From Paralithodes platypus (taxonomy: Eukaryota > Arthropoda > Malacostraca > Decapoda > Lithodidae), in assembly GCA_032716605.1 (NCBI GenBank), contig CM064501.1, positions 27,175,968 through 27,239,967 on the forward strand: DNA of 64,000 nucleotides, written 5' to 3'. Below, piece after piece: positions 52,182 through 63,325 of this stretch. The position numbers were made by a program, and so were the translations under genes. A model generated the notes under the pieces. It was not told the DNA's origin, made no database searches, and saw nothing but the letters and a program-made list of their open reading frames with translations. Each line of letters begins with the position of its first letter. Positions within the stretch are counted from its first letter, which is position 1.

Positions 52182-53543
52182 ATTGTAATTGAGCCACACT
52201 CCGCTAAAGTCGCTGTTGTATATGCTGATAATTTATGTGAAGATGTTAACTCACTAGTTTTACTTCCAGACACTAGAATGATTAAAGGCATACACGTCTC
52301 CCAAAGTTTACATGAAGTTAAACAACTAATTGTTTTATGACACTGTTAACTAATTTTACCAATGGCATGATCAAAATAATTGCGCGTACAGTTATTTGTG
52401 AAGCTGAAGTTATCCCCGGAATATTTGAGGATATGAGTCCTATATCCATAAGTAATGTTAATATGAAAGCCTTCACACCATCATTTTCTGATGAACGAAT
52501 GAAAGAAATATTAAGTCAACTTAACCCAGTAGATTATCCCGAGGCAATCGCTCCTTTACACGAATTGTTAAATGAATTTCACTCCACTGTACACCTTAAA
52601 ACTGACTCTATGGGATTTACAGATATCCTGGATCACCGTATAATTTTGAAAGATGTTAATCAAACACCTGTTTATCTGCCAATGTACCGTCTCTCTCATT
52701 CACAAAGAGAATTAACTAATACGCATGTGAAAGAATTATTGGAACAAGATGTAATACAGCCATCTCTGTCTTTATGGCGTAGTCCCCTATTTTTGGTTCC
52801 TAAGAAAAATAAGGGCGAATATAGAGTTGTCGTAGATTACAGGAAACTTAATTCTCTCACAGAAACTGAACATTTTTATATGCCTGCAATCCCTGAAATC
52901 TTAAATTCGTTAGGTACTGATAATAAAGTGTTTAGTACTATGGATTTGTCGAGTGGTTTCCATCAGATTAATTTAGATGAAGATTCCTGTCAATACACCG
53001 CATTTAATTCCCCCTCTGGAATATATGAGTTCAAACACTTACCACAGGGCCTTAAAAATTCACCGGCAGTATTTCAACGTCTCATGTCTAATATATTGGC
53101 AGGATTATTAGGTGATAACGTTTATGTATATATAGACGATATCATAATTTTGTCTAAAAAATATATCGGACAATGTTGAAGCACTGAGGAAAGTTTTATC
53201 TAGGCTTAACGAAGCTGGTTTAAAGATTAAACTTAGTAAATGTAACTTTTTCAAGAAGAAACATTTTTTTTTAGGACATGAACTAACCCCAGATGGTGTT
53301 AATACCACTCCTGATCTCACGAACGCTATCACAAATTTCCCAACACCCACTAACGTAAAACAATTGCGATAATTCCTTGGTATCAGTGGTTATTATAGGA
53401 GTTTCATTAGAAATTATGCAATCATGGCGAAACCCCTTTACGAACTGTTAAAGAAAGGTGTGGAATTTAATTGTAGTTATGAACAAGAGCAAAGTTTTAA
53501 TAAATTAAAGAATAGCTTAACCACAAGACCAACACTTGCCTTC
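52182..53543 (+). pseudogene. pol: Conventional Gypsy: reverse transcriptase, right part
   Basis: IVIEPHSAKVAVVYADNL continues the frame of 43159 and stops at 52336. From 52337 the RT reads LDHRIILKDVNQTPVYLP, VVVDYRKLN, STMDLSSGFHQINL, LPQGLKNSPAVFQ and the catalytic VYIDDIII. A frameshift near 53155 leads to ALRKVLSRLNEAGLKIKLSK, FFLGHELTPDGV, and FLGISGYYRSFI after one stop, to SLTTRPTLAFP. Here protease is directly followed by RT, the usual Gypsy order, so this is another lineage than families A and B. Cut at 53543 by a LINE2 remnant. Confidence 0.85.
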
Positions 53544-53551
53544 CCCTATAC

Positions 53552-53555
53552 GGCC
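53552..53555. other. Target site duplication GGCC, left of element 4
   Basis: GGCC is repeated at 61981-61984. The unoccupied sequence ACTATACGGCCTAGCCTCC is at 39276-39294. Confidence 0.85.
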
Positions 53556-53994
53556 TGTGACGTTAACCACTCCGTTAGAACCGCATGGCTTGTCCTACAG
53601 TGACTCACTAGGATCGCCAGGGCAGTGGATGTGGCTACAGTTGGTGTATTGTTGTGTGCTTTATTTCATATGAAAGCTCGTGTCATGGGCAGTCCAGAAA
53701 GGCTCTTTGTTTTCGCCCATGTCAAGGCTTTATATATTTAATTGCAAAGTATATGTTTTATCATTAAGTAGTAATGATAGGAATTGAGAGAGAGAGAGAG
53801 AGAGAGAGTAGAACAGAGTGAGAGGAGGCGCGTAGTGTTTTGCTATACTCGATGACGTCATAGCTGGCTGGCCTCGTGGGGATTCGTTGAGGGAGTTTTT
53901 TACCATGCTTTGTGACGTCATGTTTGGCTGGCTTCTTTAGTATTGGCTAGAGGACTTGTTACCGCTTTTTTCCCACGCGGCTCGAGCTAGTGCT

Positions 53995-54005
53995 AGTATA
54001 TATAC
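53995..54005 (+). promoter_or_regulatory. TATA box of family B LTR
   Basis: AGTATATATAC, with a TCAGATCT initiator-like sequence about 30 bp downstream. It is conserved in the 3' LTR (60597-60607). Confidence 0.55.
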
Positions 54006-54540
54006 AGCTCCCTCGCCACTCTCTCCCTCAGATCTGGTTTCTGGCATCCCTCTTATCCCTTTGATATCTGTTCCCCTCTCCGCACCTGAGAACCTTTTTC
54101 CTCTGCCTATCTCTCTCATTTTCCATATCTTTCACCACCTTTTATTAATATTATACCCCCTCTGGTTAACTCTGCATAATCAGCTTCATGCTGGCCAGTT
54201 GTATTGTGCGTTAAGGTCTTATATAACCCATGTATGTTAGTTGTTAAGATAAGTTTCACGAAGCATTGGTTAGCATTCATATTGTTCAGTACTGCTTCCT
54301 ATAATTATTAGTGTTCTGCTGGATTAGATAATGCTAGACTAGGAGTCTGATACTATAAGGTATTGTTTCCGATGGGTGTTGGCTTTAGTTAAAAGCTGCA
54401 CGACATACCTGAGAACTGGAGTTGATTGGGTAAATTCTAGTCTGTGTGCCATTGAGAATAGAGCATGCACGAATGAGGGCTTTTTGCCTATACCATTCTG
54501 CACTGTTCTAAGCTCGTTGTTTGTCTTTGAGGTACGCCAG

Positions 54541-54574
54541 GAGAACGCTTAATACTTCGGTATTAAGGTTTCTC
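54541..54574 (+). other. Conserved LTR hairpin (family B), UUCG loop
   Basis: GAGAA and CTTAATAC pair with GTATTAAG and TTCTC around a TTCG loop, with a G-G opposition between lower and upper stem, as in family A. The stem sequence differs from family A but pairing is kept. It is repeated at 61148-61181. Confidence 0.75.
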
Positions 54575-55000
54575 AAGAGAGCTACCCTTCCCTATAATGT
54601 AATATTTGACGCACAGACTTGAGATTTGCACTAGGCTATGCGGCATGCCATGCGCACCAGTATCTCGTATCATTGACTCTAGCTAGACTTTATCAGTCAT
54701 AGTAGACATTAAGTATATTAAACCAATTACTCTTTTTATGCATACCCGTTTATGATTACACAAGTATTTCACAGCCTAGTTTGATGTATTGAGACACAAA
54801 CGACTTAGGCTCTTTTTGTTGATAGGATTACTGCATTGTCGTGGCGATTATTATTATTGTTGTGGCGTTTAGGATATTCTTGGCTCCGACTGTATTATAT
54901 CTCCTGCCTTTTTGTGTGCATAGCCTGCACGAGCATTGTTCCGCTACCTGCCTTTTTGGGTTCCATTTCCGATTCGAGCATCTTGATAGCATCTAACATT

Positions 55001-55214
55001 GTGTACATGCTTAGATTGATATGCAGGATTCGAAGTTGCATAATAAATCGTAGGCAGTGTCCACCATTCTTTAACTGTCTTCGTGGTGCGATGCATAAGG
55101 TGTTGATTTTCGGTGTGAGCATCCTGGATTCGAATCCACGGACTGCCACATGTGTTTGTAAATTTCATTAATCGATTTTAGGAGTATAGTTGGTTGTTGG
55201 AAGGAACATAATAA
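55001..55214 (+). mobile_element. Extra segment in 5' LTR with tRNA-like promoter
   Basis: Absent from the 3' LTR (join near 61606). It has an A-box-like TGGTGCGATGC (55084-55094) and a B-box-like GGATTCGAATCC (55126-55137). It may be a SINE inserted after retrotransposition, or a deletion in the other LTR. Confidence 0.45.
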
Positions 55215-55590
55215 TTTAAAGAAGATTCCTTGTTGGTGTTAAAGGACTTTAGTGCACTTTCTTTCATGCAGGAGTGCCTGACATTTATTGATTAAAGTAA
55301 TGTAAGCTGTAACTTCTCTTACCACCTTACTTTACATACCATAACCAAGCACCTTCGGTTATAGGTAGTAATAGGCTGTTTTCACATAACATTAAGCCTA
55401 GAGTAGATGCACATTTATTGAGAGTTTAATAACCTATTATTGCATATAGAACTCTGGAGAGTATTTGTGTTCTTTGTTCACTGGGAATATACATCAGAGG
55501 TTGGATCTAGCGCTTTCCGTTGTAGAATTTATGCCATTACTAGTCCAATGAATAAGAGCCCTGATATATTTAAACCTCAGTCGTAACAAA

Positions 55591-55607
55591 TGGAGACCAT
55601 ACCTAGG
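55591..55607 (+). promoter_or_regulatory. Candidate primer binding site, element 4
   Basis: TGGAGACCATACCTAGG two bases after the LTR, alignable with TGGCGACCTTGCCTAGG of family A. Confidence 0.6.
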
Positions 55608-55807
55608 ATTTGGTGAACCTACATTTATTAGCAGGGAACATTTGTTGTTTTGGGGAATATTTTGCGGGGATCAGCAAGAATAATTTTTTTGTTTGCAACA
55701 TAGTATAGCCCTTGAGTATTTCCGAGAATTTGTGTGTGTATATTGAGGTATAAGAGTTTGGGGTGCTTCTTTTCTGAATATTGAGGTGGAAATTTTTTGT
55801 GAGCATC

Positions 55808-57712
55808 ATGTCTTATACCGGATCAGAGGAGAATGGAGACACAGTACGTAATGTTGAAACTGAGGAACAGCAGCATGATGAAATGGTTAATCAGGTGAAC
55901 TGTGAGGAGGATGCTAGGATATTTTTGCAATGGCCTGTTACTGCCGAGCGGTTGGAGGGTATGGATCGGTACGGTCTTCAATGCCTGGCCACAGCTATCG
56001 GTCATGCGGGTACTAGCAGCATGACCAGGGATAACTTGATAACGTGTGTACTAGGCAGGGTGACTGGTGAGCGAGATGGGTTGAGTGCTCAGAGCCCTTC
56101 GGCCATGCTTCCCCTACACTCGACTCCCAGCCATCCCAGTAGTTTGCCGAGCCCGGGTATGCTTCCACAGTTGAGTGGTGACTGGCAGGGTGGGTTGCCC
56201 CTGGGGGGACCACCGGTAATTACAAACATTGTTGCACCTTCACCTCCTCAAGGGTTAACTCCAGAATTAGTGTATCAGCTCGAATTAGTTAACATTCAGC
56301 AGCAACAAAGGGCATGTGAGCTTCAGATTCAGCAGCAAATAGAATTAGCCAAGATAGAAGAGAGAAAAAGTCACCAGCAACAAAGGGCAGGTGAGCTTCA
56401 GCAGCAAATAGAGCTAGCAAAAATCCAAGCTGAGTCGACTAAGTACTGTGCCGACAGGGACGTAGAGAAGTCGTGAGTAGAGACAACGGGACAGCGACTT
56501 GGGGCTGGTAACCGTGCTCATGATCAATCTCTCTCGCACTTATTGAAACTGGTTCCGGTGTTTGATGAGAGTGGGGTAACAGAATTTGTCGCACGCTTTG
56601 AGAAGTGCCAGGAACACCAGTGGCCAGAGAATAAATGGGCAGCACTTGTATCCTCTAGATTAATAGGCAAGGGTCTTAAAGCCTACGATGCGTTACCTTT
56701 GGAGTCATGTATTGTGTATGAGGATCTCAAGGAGGCTGTCCTGAGGGCTTACGAACTGCAACCAGAAATGTACCGTTTGAAGTTCCGGGGTGTAACTAAG
56801 GGAAGAGATAGCACCTTTTTGGAACACGCCCGGGACTTGTCCGATGCTATGGGGAACTGGCTCCGATCTGAGAAGGTAACAACATTTGATGGAATTAAGC
56901 AGTTAATGATGTTGGAGCAGTTCTTTAAGAGCACGGGCGGTGATCTAACTTTGAACTTAAAGGAGAAAAACCAAAGAACTCTAGTCGAAGCAGCAGAAAT
57001 GGCTGATCGATGGCTGTCGTTGATTCGGGGTTGCGGGTCCTCACAGAAGTACGATGCAAGTGCTAGGGACCGTTATCCTCCCCCTCCCAGTAGCAATGAC
57101 ACATTTAAACAAAAGAGCAATGAAACTAAAACTGAATCCAAACCTAACACCACGCCGTATGAGAAAAGTCAGGGGCTTTTTACATCACAGTATAAGCCGA
57201 AACCGAAATTTATGTGTTTTAAGTGCCACCAGGAGGGTCATAAGGCAAATGAGTGCCCTAGTCGACCTCCTCCGGCAGCCGTGTCTTTTGCTCATGGCAT
57301 TGGAGTGTTCAAAAGGACATCGGAGTTTGTTAGAGGCAATTCTTCCGAGGTAAATACACTGCCAGTGCAGAAGGATCCGGAAGGCTTATTCCCTGTCCGT
57401 GATGCCTTTAGTGACCACAGGGGACTCGGTTGTGTGGAGTGGGGGGGTAGAAGACATGAGGTGAGAATTTTGCGTGACACTGGGGCATCGCAAACATTGT
57501 TGAGGAATTTCACTGGTAAACCTGTAAATACGGCGCGGGTGGTTGTGGTTCAGGGAGTTAATGCAACAAGGTCATACCCGCTTGTAAGAATGAAGATGGA
57601 AGTTGATGGTGTGACTCGTGACCTGGATGTAGGAATTGTGGAGAAGTTGCCTGTTGGGGGCGTCGACCTCCTTCTCGGCAACGACTTTGCGGGGCCTACT
57701 TCCGGTGTTTGA
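55808..57712 (+). pseudogene. gag-pro: Element 4 gag and protease, with one nonsense codon
   Basis: It starts MSYTGSEENGDTVRN at 55808. A Gln-rich coiled coil with QQQRAxELQ repeats follows. TGA at 56474-56476 replaces an Arg codon (KS-stop-VETTG; element 2 has RSRVEVTG), a CGA to TGA change. The capsid (WPENKWAALVSSRLIGKGL to LMMLEQFFKS) is SCAN-like. The zinc knuckle CFKCHQEGHKANEC is intact (57213-57254). The protease has LRDTGASQTLLRNF and VDLLLGNDF. The frame stops at 57712 inside a duplicated capsid segment. Confidence 0.85.
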
Positions 57713-57848
57713 TGAGAGTGGGGTAACAGAATTTGTCGCACGCTTTGAGAAGTGCCAGGAACACCAGTGGCCAGAGAATAAATGGGCAGCACTTGTATCC
57801 TCTAGATTAATAGGCAAGGGTCTTAAAGCCTACGATGCGTTACCCTTG
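57697..57848 (+). repeat. Capsid segment copied into the protease-integrase junction
   Basis: About 150 bp repeat 56551-56701 almost exactly (TTCCGGTGTTTGATGAGAG to CCTACGATGCGTTACC). They replace a few codons of the protease end and then rejoin LVVAGKPADVSREEQEW as in families A. It is out of frame at entry. Confidence 0.85.
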
Positions 57849-58232
57849 GTCGTTGCCGGGAAACCGGCCGACGTGAGTAGGGAGGAGCAGGAGTGGGTTG
57901 TGAAGTGTCAGGTGCAACCTATGGCGTGTGTTGTCACTAGATCTCTTGCATCCAGGGAGTCGCATTCTGGTCAACAGTCTTTAGACAAGCGGAGGAAAGG
58001 TACCGAGAAGGGGTTGAAAGTTGATGCGGTTGAGAGTTTAGTATCAACGGACATTCTCGGGGACTCATTATTAGGACCGATTTTCGAGTCTGGAGAAGAC
58101 CCATTAACTGTTACTGAGAAGGCAGAGGATGGGCTTAAAAAGACGAAGAGACAGCAACGCTACACAGAGAGAGAGCAACGGGAGGCTAACTTCAATGTAG
58201 GAGGGGGCATGAGTTGTTTCGCAAACACTTAG
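57845..58232 (+). pseudogene. pol: Element 4 protease-integrase linker
   Basis: LVVAGKPADVSREEQEWVVK to RQQRYTEREQREANF matches the linker of element 2 and 3. It ends by frameshift near 58225. Confidence 0.65.
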
Positions 58233-58746
58233 ATAGGCTTGCTCCTTCGGACATTCGTAAATTGCAATTAGAAGACCCGGAGTTTCTTGAATGTGGTCCC
58301 GGTGCTGTCGAGTTGGAGGAGGACAGTGATGCACAGTCGGGAGATGTAGCAACAAGGTACCCTGACGCGTACCCTATGAGAAATGGGTCAGCGAAGACGG
58401 TGGTCCGAAACTTGCTAGTGTATTTTTCCCGGTATGGTTACCCGCAGGGGATTCAGTCAGGCCAAGGATCCAACTTCACTTCTAGCCTCTTTGTTCGAGC
58501 AATGCCGCAGCATGGGATTGTTACGGTTGTGTCATCTGCGTATCATCCGGAGAGCCAGGGTGTGTTAGAGCGATGGCACTCAGCCTTGAGATCTATTCTT
58601 CGTTGTTGTTGCTTTGAGGATGGGAAGGGTTGGGATCTTGGCCTGCCATATGTTTCATTTGCTGCACGGGAGGTACCTGGAGAAAGTTTGGGATTCAGCC
58701 CTAATGAGCTCGTCTTTGGACACCGTGTCAGAGGCCTCCTCTCCAT
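58214..58746 (+). pseudogene. pol: Element 4 integrase, core partly deleted
   Basis: LQLEDPEFLECGPGAVEL jumps to VATRYPDAYPMRNGSAK, so the HHCC finger and the first catalytic Asp are lost. The second Asp is Gly (IQSGQGSNF; element 2 has IQSDQGSNF). The third block SAYHPESQGVLERWHS is intact, followed by LGFSPNELVFGHRVRG. It cannot be active. Confidence 0.85.
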
Positions 58747-59682
58747 ATGGTTAAAGAAATATGGGAGGGTGCAGAAAAACCTTGTTCTATGCTCAAGTGT
58801 GTCCTCGACTGTCGAGAACGGATGTTGCGCAGTCTGGAGTTGGCTGGCCGTAATTTGACTAGCTCTCAGGCCCTCATGAAGGACAGGTACGACCTCAAGG
58901 TTAAACTCAGGGAGTTTCACGTGGGTCAGGAGGTGTTGATTCTCCTGCCCCTTGTAGGTCATCCCTTATCCGCGAAGTACACTGGTCCTTATAGGGTGGT
59001 TGAGAGGCTATCGGACCTGGATTGCTTGGTGGCCGCTCCAGACAGACGTAAGCGCAATCAGTTATGTCACTTTAATCTCATGAAGGAGTATGTGAGGCAC
59101 CCCCCTGAGCTTCTCACTGTGCCTGTGATGACATTTAGCAGTCAAGGTGGAGAAGGAGAACGGGACAGTCAAGCTCAGGTGGAGGATAACTGGAAGGATA
59201 AGAAAGTCAAATGGGCGCCTGAGTGTGAGAGGGCGTTTGGAGTAGTAAAACACCTGTTGTGCACTCACCCGATACTCAGGGCCCCTGACTTTAGCCTACC
59301 TTTCCAACTAGCAACGGATGCTAGTGGTGTGGGGGCTGGTGCCGTCCTTGTGAAAAAGGACGATGATGGGCTGGAGCATCCTGTTAGTTTCTGCTCGAAG
59401 TACAATTCGGCCCAGGGGAGCTGCTCTGTTGTCGAGGAGGAGCTGCTGGCGGTTGTGCTTGCGCTGGGGTATTTCGAGGTCTATGTTCCAGCCTATAGTC
59501 CGGTCGTTGTAGTTTACCCAGATCATCACCCTCTCAAGTTCTTGGACCAGTTTCACAATCGGAATATGAGGCTGACCAGGTGGTCACTAAGGTTACTGGT
59601 ATATAACCTGGACATACGCCATATTGCCGGTTGTGACAACGTGGTTGCAGATTGTCTTTCAAGGGTAGATGATCCTGGGTAG
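58747..59682 (+). pseudogene. pol: Element 4 GPY module fused to RNase H
   Basis: MKDRYDLKVKLREFHVGQ, HPLSAKYTGPYRVVERL and CHFNLMKEYV form the integrase C-terminus. After a short linker, VKWAPECERAFGVVKHLL, LATDASGVGAGAV, EEELLAVVLAL, VYPDHHPLKFL (YTD in element 2) and HIAGCDNVVADCLSR give RNase H. The whole RT is deleted in frame. Confidence 0.85.
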
Positions 59683-60163
59683 ATTGACACACGGGTAGCC
59701 TCCTGCTTTAGTTTGAATAGTATTTTGCGCCTGGTGCTTGTTGGCTCGCGGTTGTAGCCCAGCGTATTGGGTCGTAAAGCAGGAGTTGAGCGTTTGGTAT
59801 AGAAGAAAAAACTAGGCTTGCCCCTATAGTGCAGCCGAAATAAAGAAATTAAAACATAAAAATCAAATACAAAACTCTTTCTTTGATAGTTGAATTTTTT
59901 CAGTATGTTATAGCAGTAATTCTGAGTTACACTCCTCTCAGAATGCTGGGCTAGAGAAGCTCGCTCTTGAGGAGCATAACTACATATGATTTAACCTATT
60001 GTGTTGGGGAAGGTTATAATTTTGTAAAATGTTTTGTTGAGAACTGTGCCAGATATTTTACTGCCGCTGGGTGATGGGAAGTAGAGATATAGCATGGGTT
60101 CTAACAATCAGATTTTTGTGAGCCTTGGGCCTCTGAGAAAAATATTGGGGGGGGGGGGGGGGG
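59683..60163 (+). other. Element 4 3' non-coding and polypurine tract
   Basis: About 460 bp with no frame, ending in a run of 17 G (60147-60163) before the 3' LTR. Confidence 0.7.
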
Positions 60164-61980
60164 TGACGTTAACCACTCCGTTAGAACCGCATGGCTTGTC
60201 CTACAGTGACTCGCTAGGATCGCCAGGGCAGTGGATGTGGCTACAGTTGGTGTATTGTTGTGTGCTTTATTTCATATGAAAGCTCGTGTCATGGGCAGTC
60301 CAGAAAGGCTCTTTGTTTTCGCCCATGTCAAGGCTTTATATATTTAATTGCAAAGTATATGTTTTATCATTAAGTAGTAATGATAGGAATTGAGAGAGAG
60401 AGAGAGAGAGTAGAACAGAGTGAGAGGAGGCGCGTAGTGTTTTGCTATACTCGATGACGTCATAGCTGGCTGGCCTCGTGGGGATTCGTTGAGGGAGTTT
60501 TTTACCATGCTTTGTGACATCATGTTTGGCTGGCTTCTTTAGTATTGGCTAGAGGACTTGTTACCGCTTTTTTCCCACGCGGCTCGCGCTAGTGCTAGTA
60601 TATATACAGCTCCCTCGCCACTCTCTCCCTCAGATCTGGTTTCTAGAGCGCATCCCTCTTATCCCTTTGATATCTGTCCCTCTCTCCGCACCTGAGAACC
60701 TTTTTCCTCTGCCTATCTCTCTCATTTTCTATATCTTTCACCACCTTTTATTAATATTATACCCCCTCTGGTTAACTCTGCATAATCAGCTTCATGCTGG
60801 CCAGTTGTATTGTGCGTTAAGGTCTTATATAACCCATGTATGTTAGTTGTTAAGATAAGTTGATCACGAAGTATTGGTTAGCATTCATATTGTTCAGTAC
60901 TGCTTCCTATAATTATTAGTGTTCTGCTGGATTAGATAATGCTAGACTAGGAGTCTGATGCTATAAGGTATTGTTTCCGATGGGTGTTGGCTTTAGTTAA
61001 AAGCTGCACGACATACCTGAGAACTGGAGTTGATTGGGTAAATTCTAGTCTGTGTGCCATTGAGAATAGAGCATGCACGAATGAGGGCTTTTTGCCTATA
61101 CCATTCTGCACTGTTCTAAGCTCGTTGTTTGTCTTTGAGGTACGCCAGGAGAACGCTTAATACTTCGGTATTAAGGTTTCTCAAGAGAGCTACCCTTCCC
61201 TATAAAGTAATATTTGATGCACAGACTTGAGATTTGCACTAGGCTATGCGGCATGCCATGCGCACCAGTATCTCGTATCATTGACTCTAGCTAGACTTTA
61301 TCAGTCATAGTAGACATTAAGTATATTAAACCAATTACTCTTTTTATGCATACCCGTTTATGATTACACAAGCATTTCGCAGCCTAGTTTGATATATTGA
61401 GACACAAACGACTTAGGCTCTTTTTGTTGATAGGAATACTGCATTGTCGTGGCGATTATTATTATTGTTGTGGCGTTTAGGATATTCTTGGCTCCGACTG
61501 TATTATATCTCCTGCGTTTTTGTGTGCATAGCCTGCACGAGCATTGTTCCGCTGCCTGCCTTTTTGGGTTCCATTTCCGATTCGAGCATCTTGATAGCAT
61601 CTAACATTTAAAGAAGATTCCTTGTTGGTGTTGAAGGACTTTAGTGCACTTTCTTTCATGCAGGAGTGCCTGACATTTATTGATTAAAGTAACGTAAGCT
61701 GTAACTTCTCTTACTACCTTACTTTACATACCATAACCAAGCACATTCGGTTATAGGTAGTAATAGGCTGTTTTCACATAACATTAAGCCTAGAGTAGAC
61801 GCACATTTATTGAGACTTTAATAACCTATTATTGCATATAGAACTCTGGAGAGTATTTGTGTTCTTTGTTCACTGGGAATATACATCGGAGGTTGGATCT
61901 AGCGCTTTCCGTTGTAGCATTTATGCCATTACTAGTCCAATGAACAAGAGCCCTGATATATTTAAACCTCAGTCGTAACA
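60164..61980 (+). repeat. Element 4, 3' LTR
   Basis: 1,817 bp. It starts TGACG directly after the G run (the leading TG of the 5' LTR is not visible) and ends CGTAACA. It carries the hairpin at 61148-61181. Confidence 0.88.
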
Positions 61981-62063
61981 GGCCTAGCCTCCATCACAGA
62001 TTTCTTCATTCGTGCATCGACACATACATAATCAATCAATGACTTTCTTTCCACCACTGTCTT
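61981..62063 (-). mobile_element. LINE2 endonuclease scrap, right of element 4
   Basis: It matches 39282-39360, the region of the unoccupied element 4 site. Confidence 0.65.
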
Positions 62064-62207
62064 ATCCTTCTTGAATTTGAAAATAATTTTTGTTTTTTGT
62101 TTGTGTATTTAGGGAATTATTGTGTACTAATAAATAAATCATGCTACAATTAACTTTTTATATGCATTACAAAAAAAACTTATGTATATTTTTTTGCCCA
62201 CACTTTT

Positions 62208-62443
62208 CAGGTGACAGTCAACTAATGTACCCTTGGATGATGGGACTCGGTCAGTTCCAGGACTGTGGATCTCGGCCATGGATGAGCAAGGGCCTTATTC
62301 TCAAGTTACACCAACCATCATAAAAGTGAAGGATCACAATCGAATATTGAGGTGAACCAAGCAGCCCTGGAGGGGTCAATCAGTGATGCATCGACAAGTT
62401 CCATCGTCAAGAAGAAGTTAAAAATTGATAGATCATGTATCTA
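62208..62443 (+). pseudogene. Crypton-like last exon, third copy
   Basis: Same exon C to F fusion as 39504-39738, with preceding intron sequence (62064-62207). It has stop codons and frame breaks. Confidence 0.6.
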
Positions 62444-62483
62444 AGTAACATTTTAAAAATGCAATCTATCTATCTCTCTTTAG

Positions 62484-63325
62484 GCTGACGCCGCGATCCC
62501 CGAAGGGGTGGCCACTTCCATACTGACCACCCTATTTCTTGTTACTGCTTTCAGCGTTCCTATAACCCTCTTCCCCTGTTATACCCTCTTCCGCACTTCT
62601 TCATCCATAGTCCCATCTTTACTCAACACACTGCCCAGATACTTAAAAGAGTTGACGATCTCCATAGCCTGACCGTTCAGCTTCACCTCACACTCTGTGA
62701 CTTCACCCCTTTCGAAGACCATAACCTTGCTCTTCCCCGCATTTACCTTCAAATTCCATTTTTCGCACACTGTTCCAAACTCATTTACCGGACCCTGCAA
62801 CTCCCATTCATTATCACTCATCGGAACTGTATCATCCGCAATCAGCAGTATAGGTAGCTTCCACTCAATTCCCTCCCTTTTCAGCGATACACCAACATCC
62901 ACTGCTCTTGATATTATTTCTTTCATGACTCCATCCATATATTCAGCAAACAATCACGGGGACATCACACACCCCTGTTTCAAACCAACATTCAGGTCAA
63001 AGAACTCGCTCTGCTCACTCTCCACACGTACTGCCGCCTTTGCACCCTCATACATGCTCTTCACTGCTTTCAGCCACTTGCCATCTACTCCGTCTAATCT
63101 AAGTACTTTCCACAAACCTTCTCTATCCACTCTGTCATAGGCCTTCTCCAAGTCCATAAAGGCAACATACACCTTTTGTTTCTTCTCCACAACACAATTC
63201 AGGGTAAAAATCTGATCTACACATCCTCTTCCCTTCCTGAAACCTCCCTGCTCGTCGCCTATCCATTTCTCCGTTCGCACTCTCACTCTCTCAATCACTA
63301 CCCTACTGTATACCTTCCCTACTTT
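62484..63325 (-). mobile_element. LINE2 copy E, 3' part
   Basis: Two frames, 62579-62953 and 62954-63298: EQGGFRKGRGCVDQIF, YVAFMDLEKAYDRVDREGLW, VGLKQGCVMSP, then after a stop FAEYMDGVMKEII, LLIADDTVPMSD (catalytic block, FADD to IADD) and CEKWNLKVNAGKSKVMVF, FKYLGSVLSKDGTMDEEV. The 3' end has GCGATCCCCGAAGGGGTGGC. It is the best LINE2 RT thumb in the window. Truncated at 63325 by a LINE1 insertion. Confidence 0.78.

Larger units (their letters stand above)
53556..55588 (+). repeat. Element 4, 5' LTR
   Basis: 2,033 bp, TGTGACG...CGTAACA. It is about 214 bp longer than the 3' LTR because of 55001-55214. It shares short blocks with family A LTRs, for example GGATCTAGCG-TTTCCGTTGT and CGCACAGACTTG. 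It includes a (GA)n run at 53787-53808. Confidence 0.88.
53556..61980 (+). mobile_element. Gypsy family B element 4, integrase before RNase H, RT deleted
   Basis: It has LTRs at 53556-55588 and 60164-61980, primer binding site at 55591, a poly-G polypurine tract at 60147-60163 and GGCC duplications. The order gag, protease, integrase, GPY, RNase H repeats the family A order; RT is deleted. Gag has one nonsense codon, a capsid segment is duplicated into the protease end, and the integrase core is partly deleted. It is inserted in a LINE2 copy. Confidence 0.88.
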
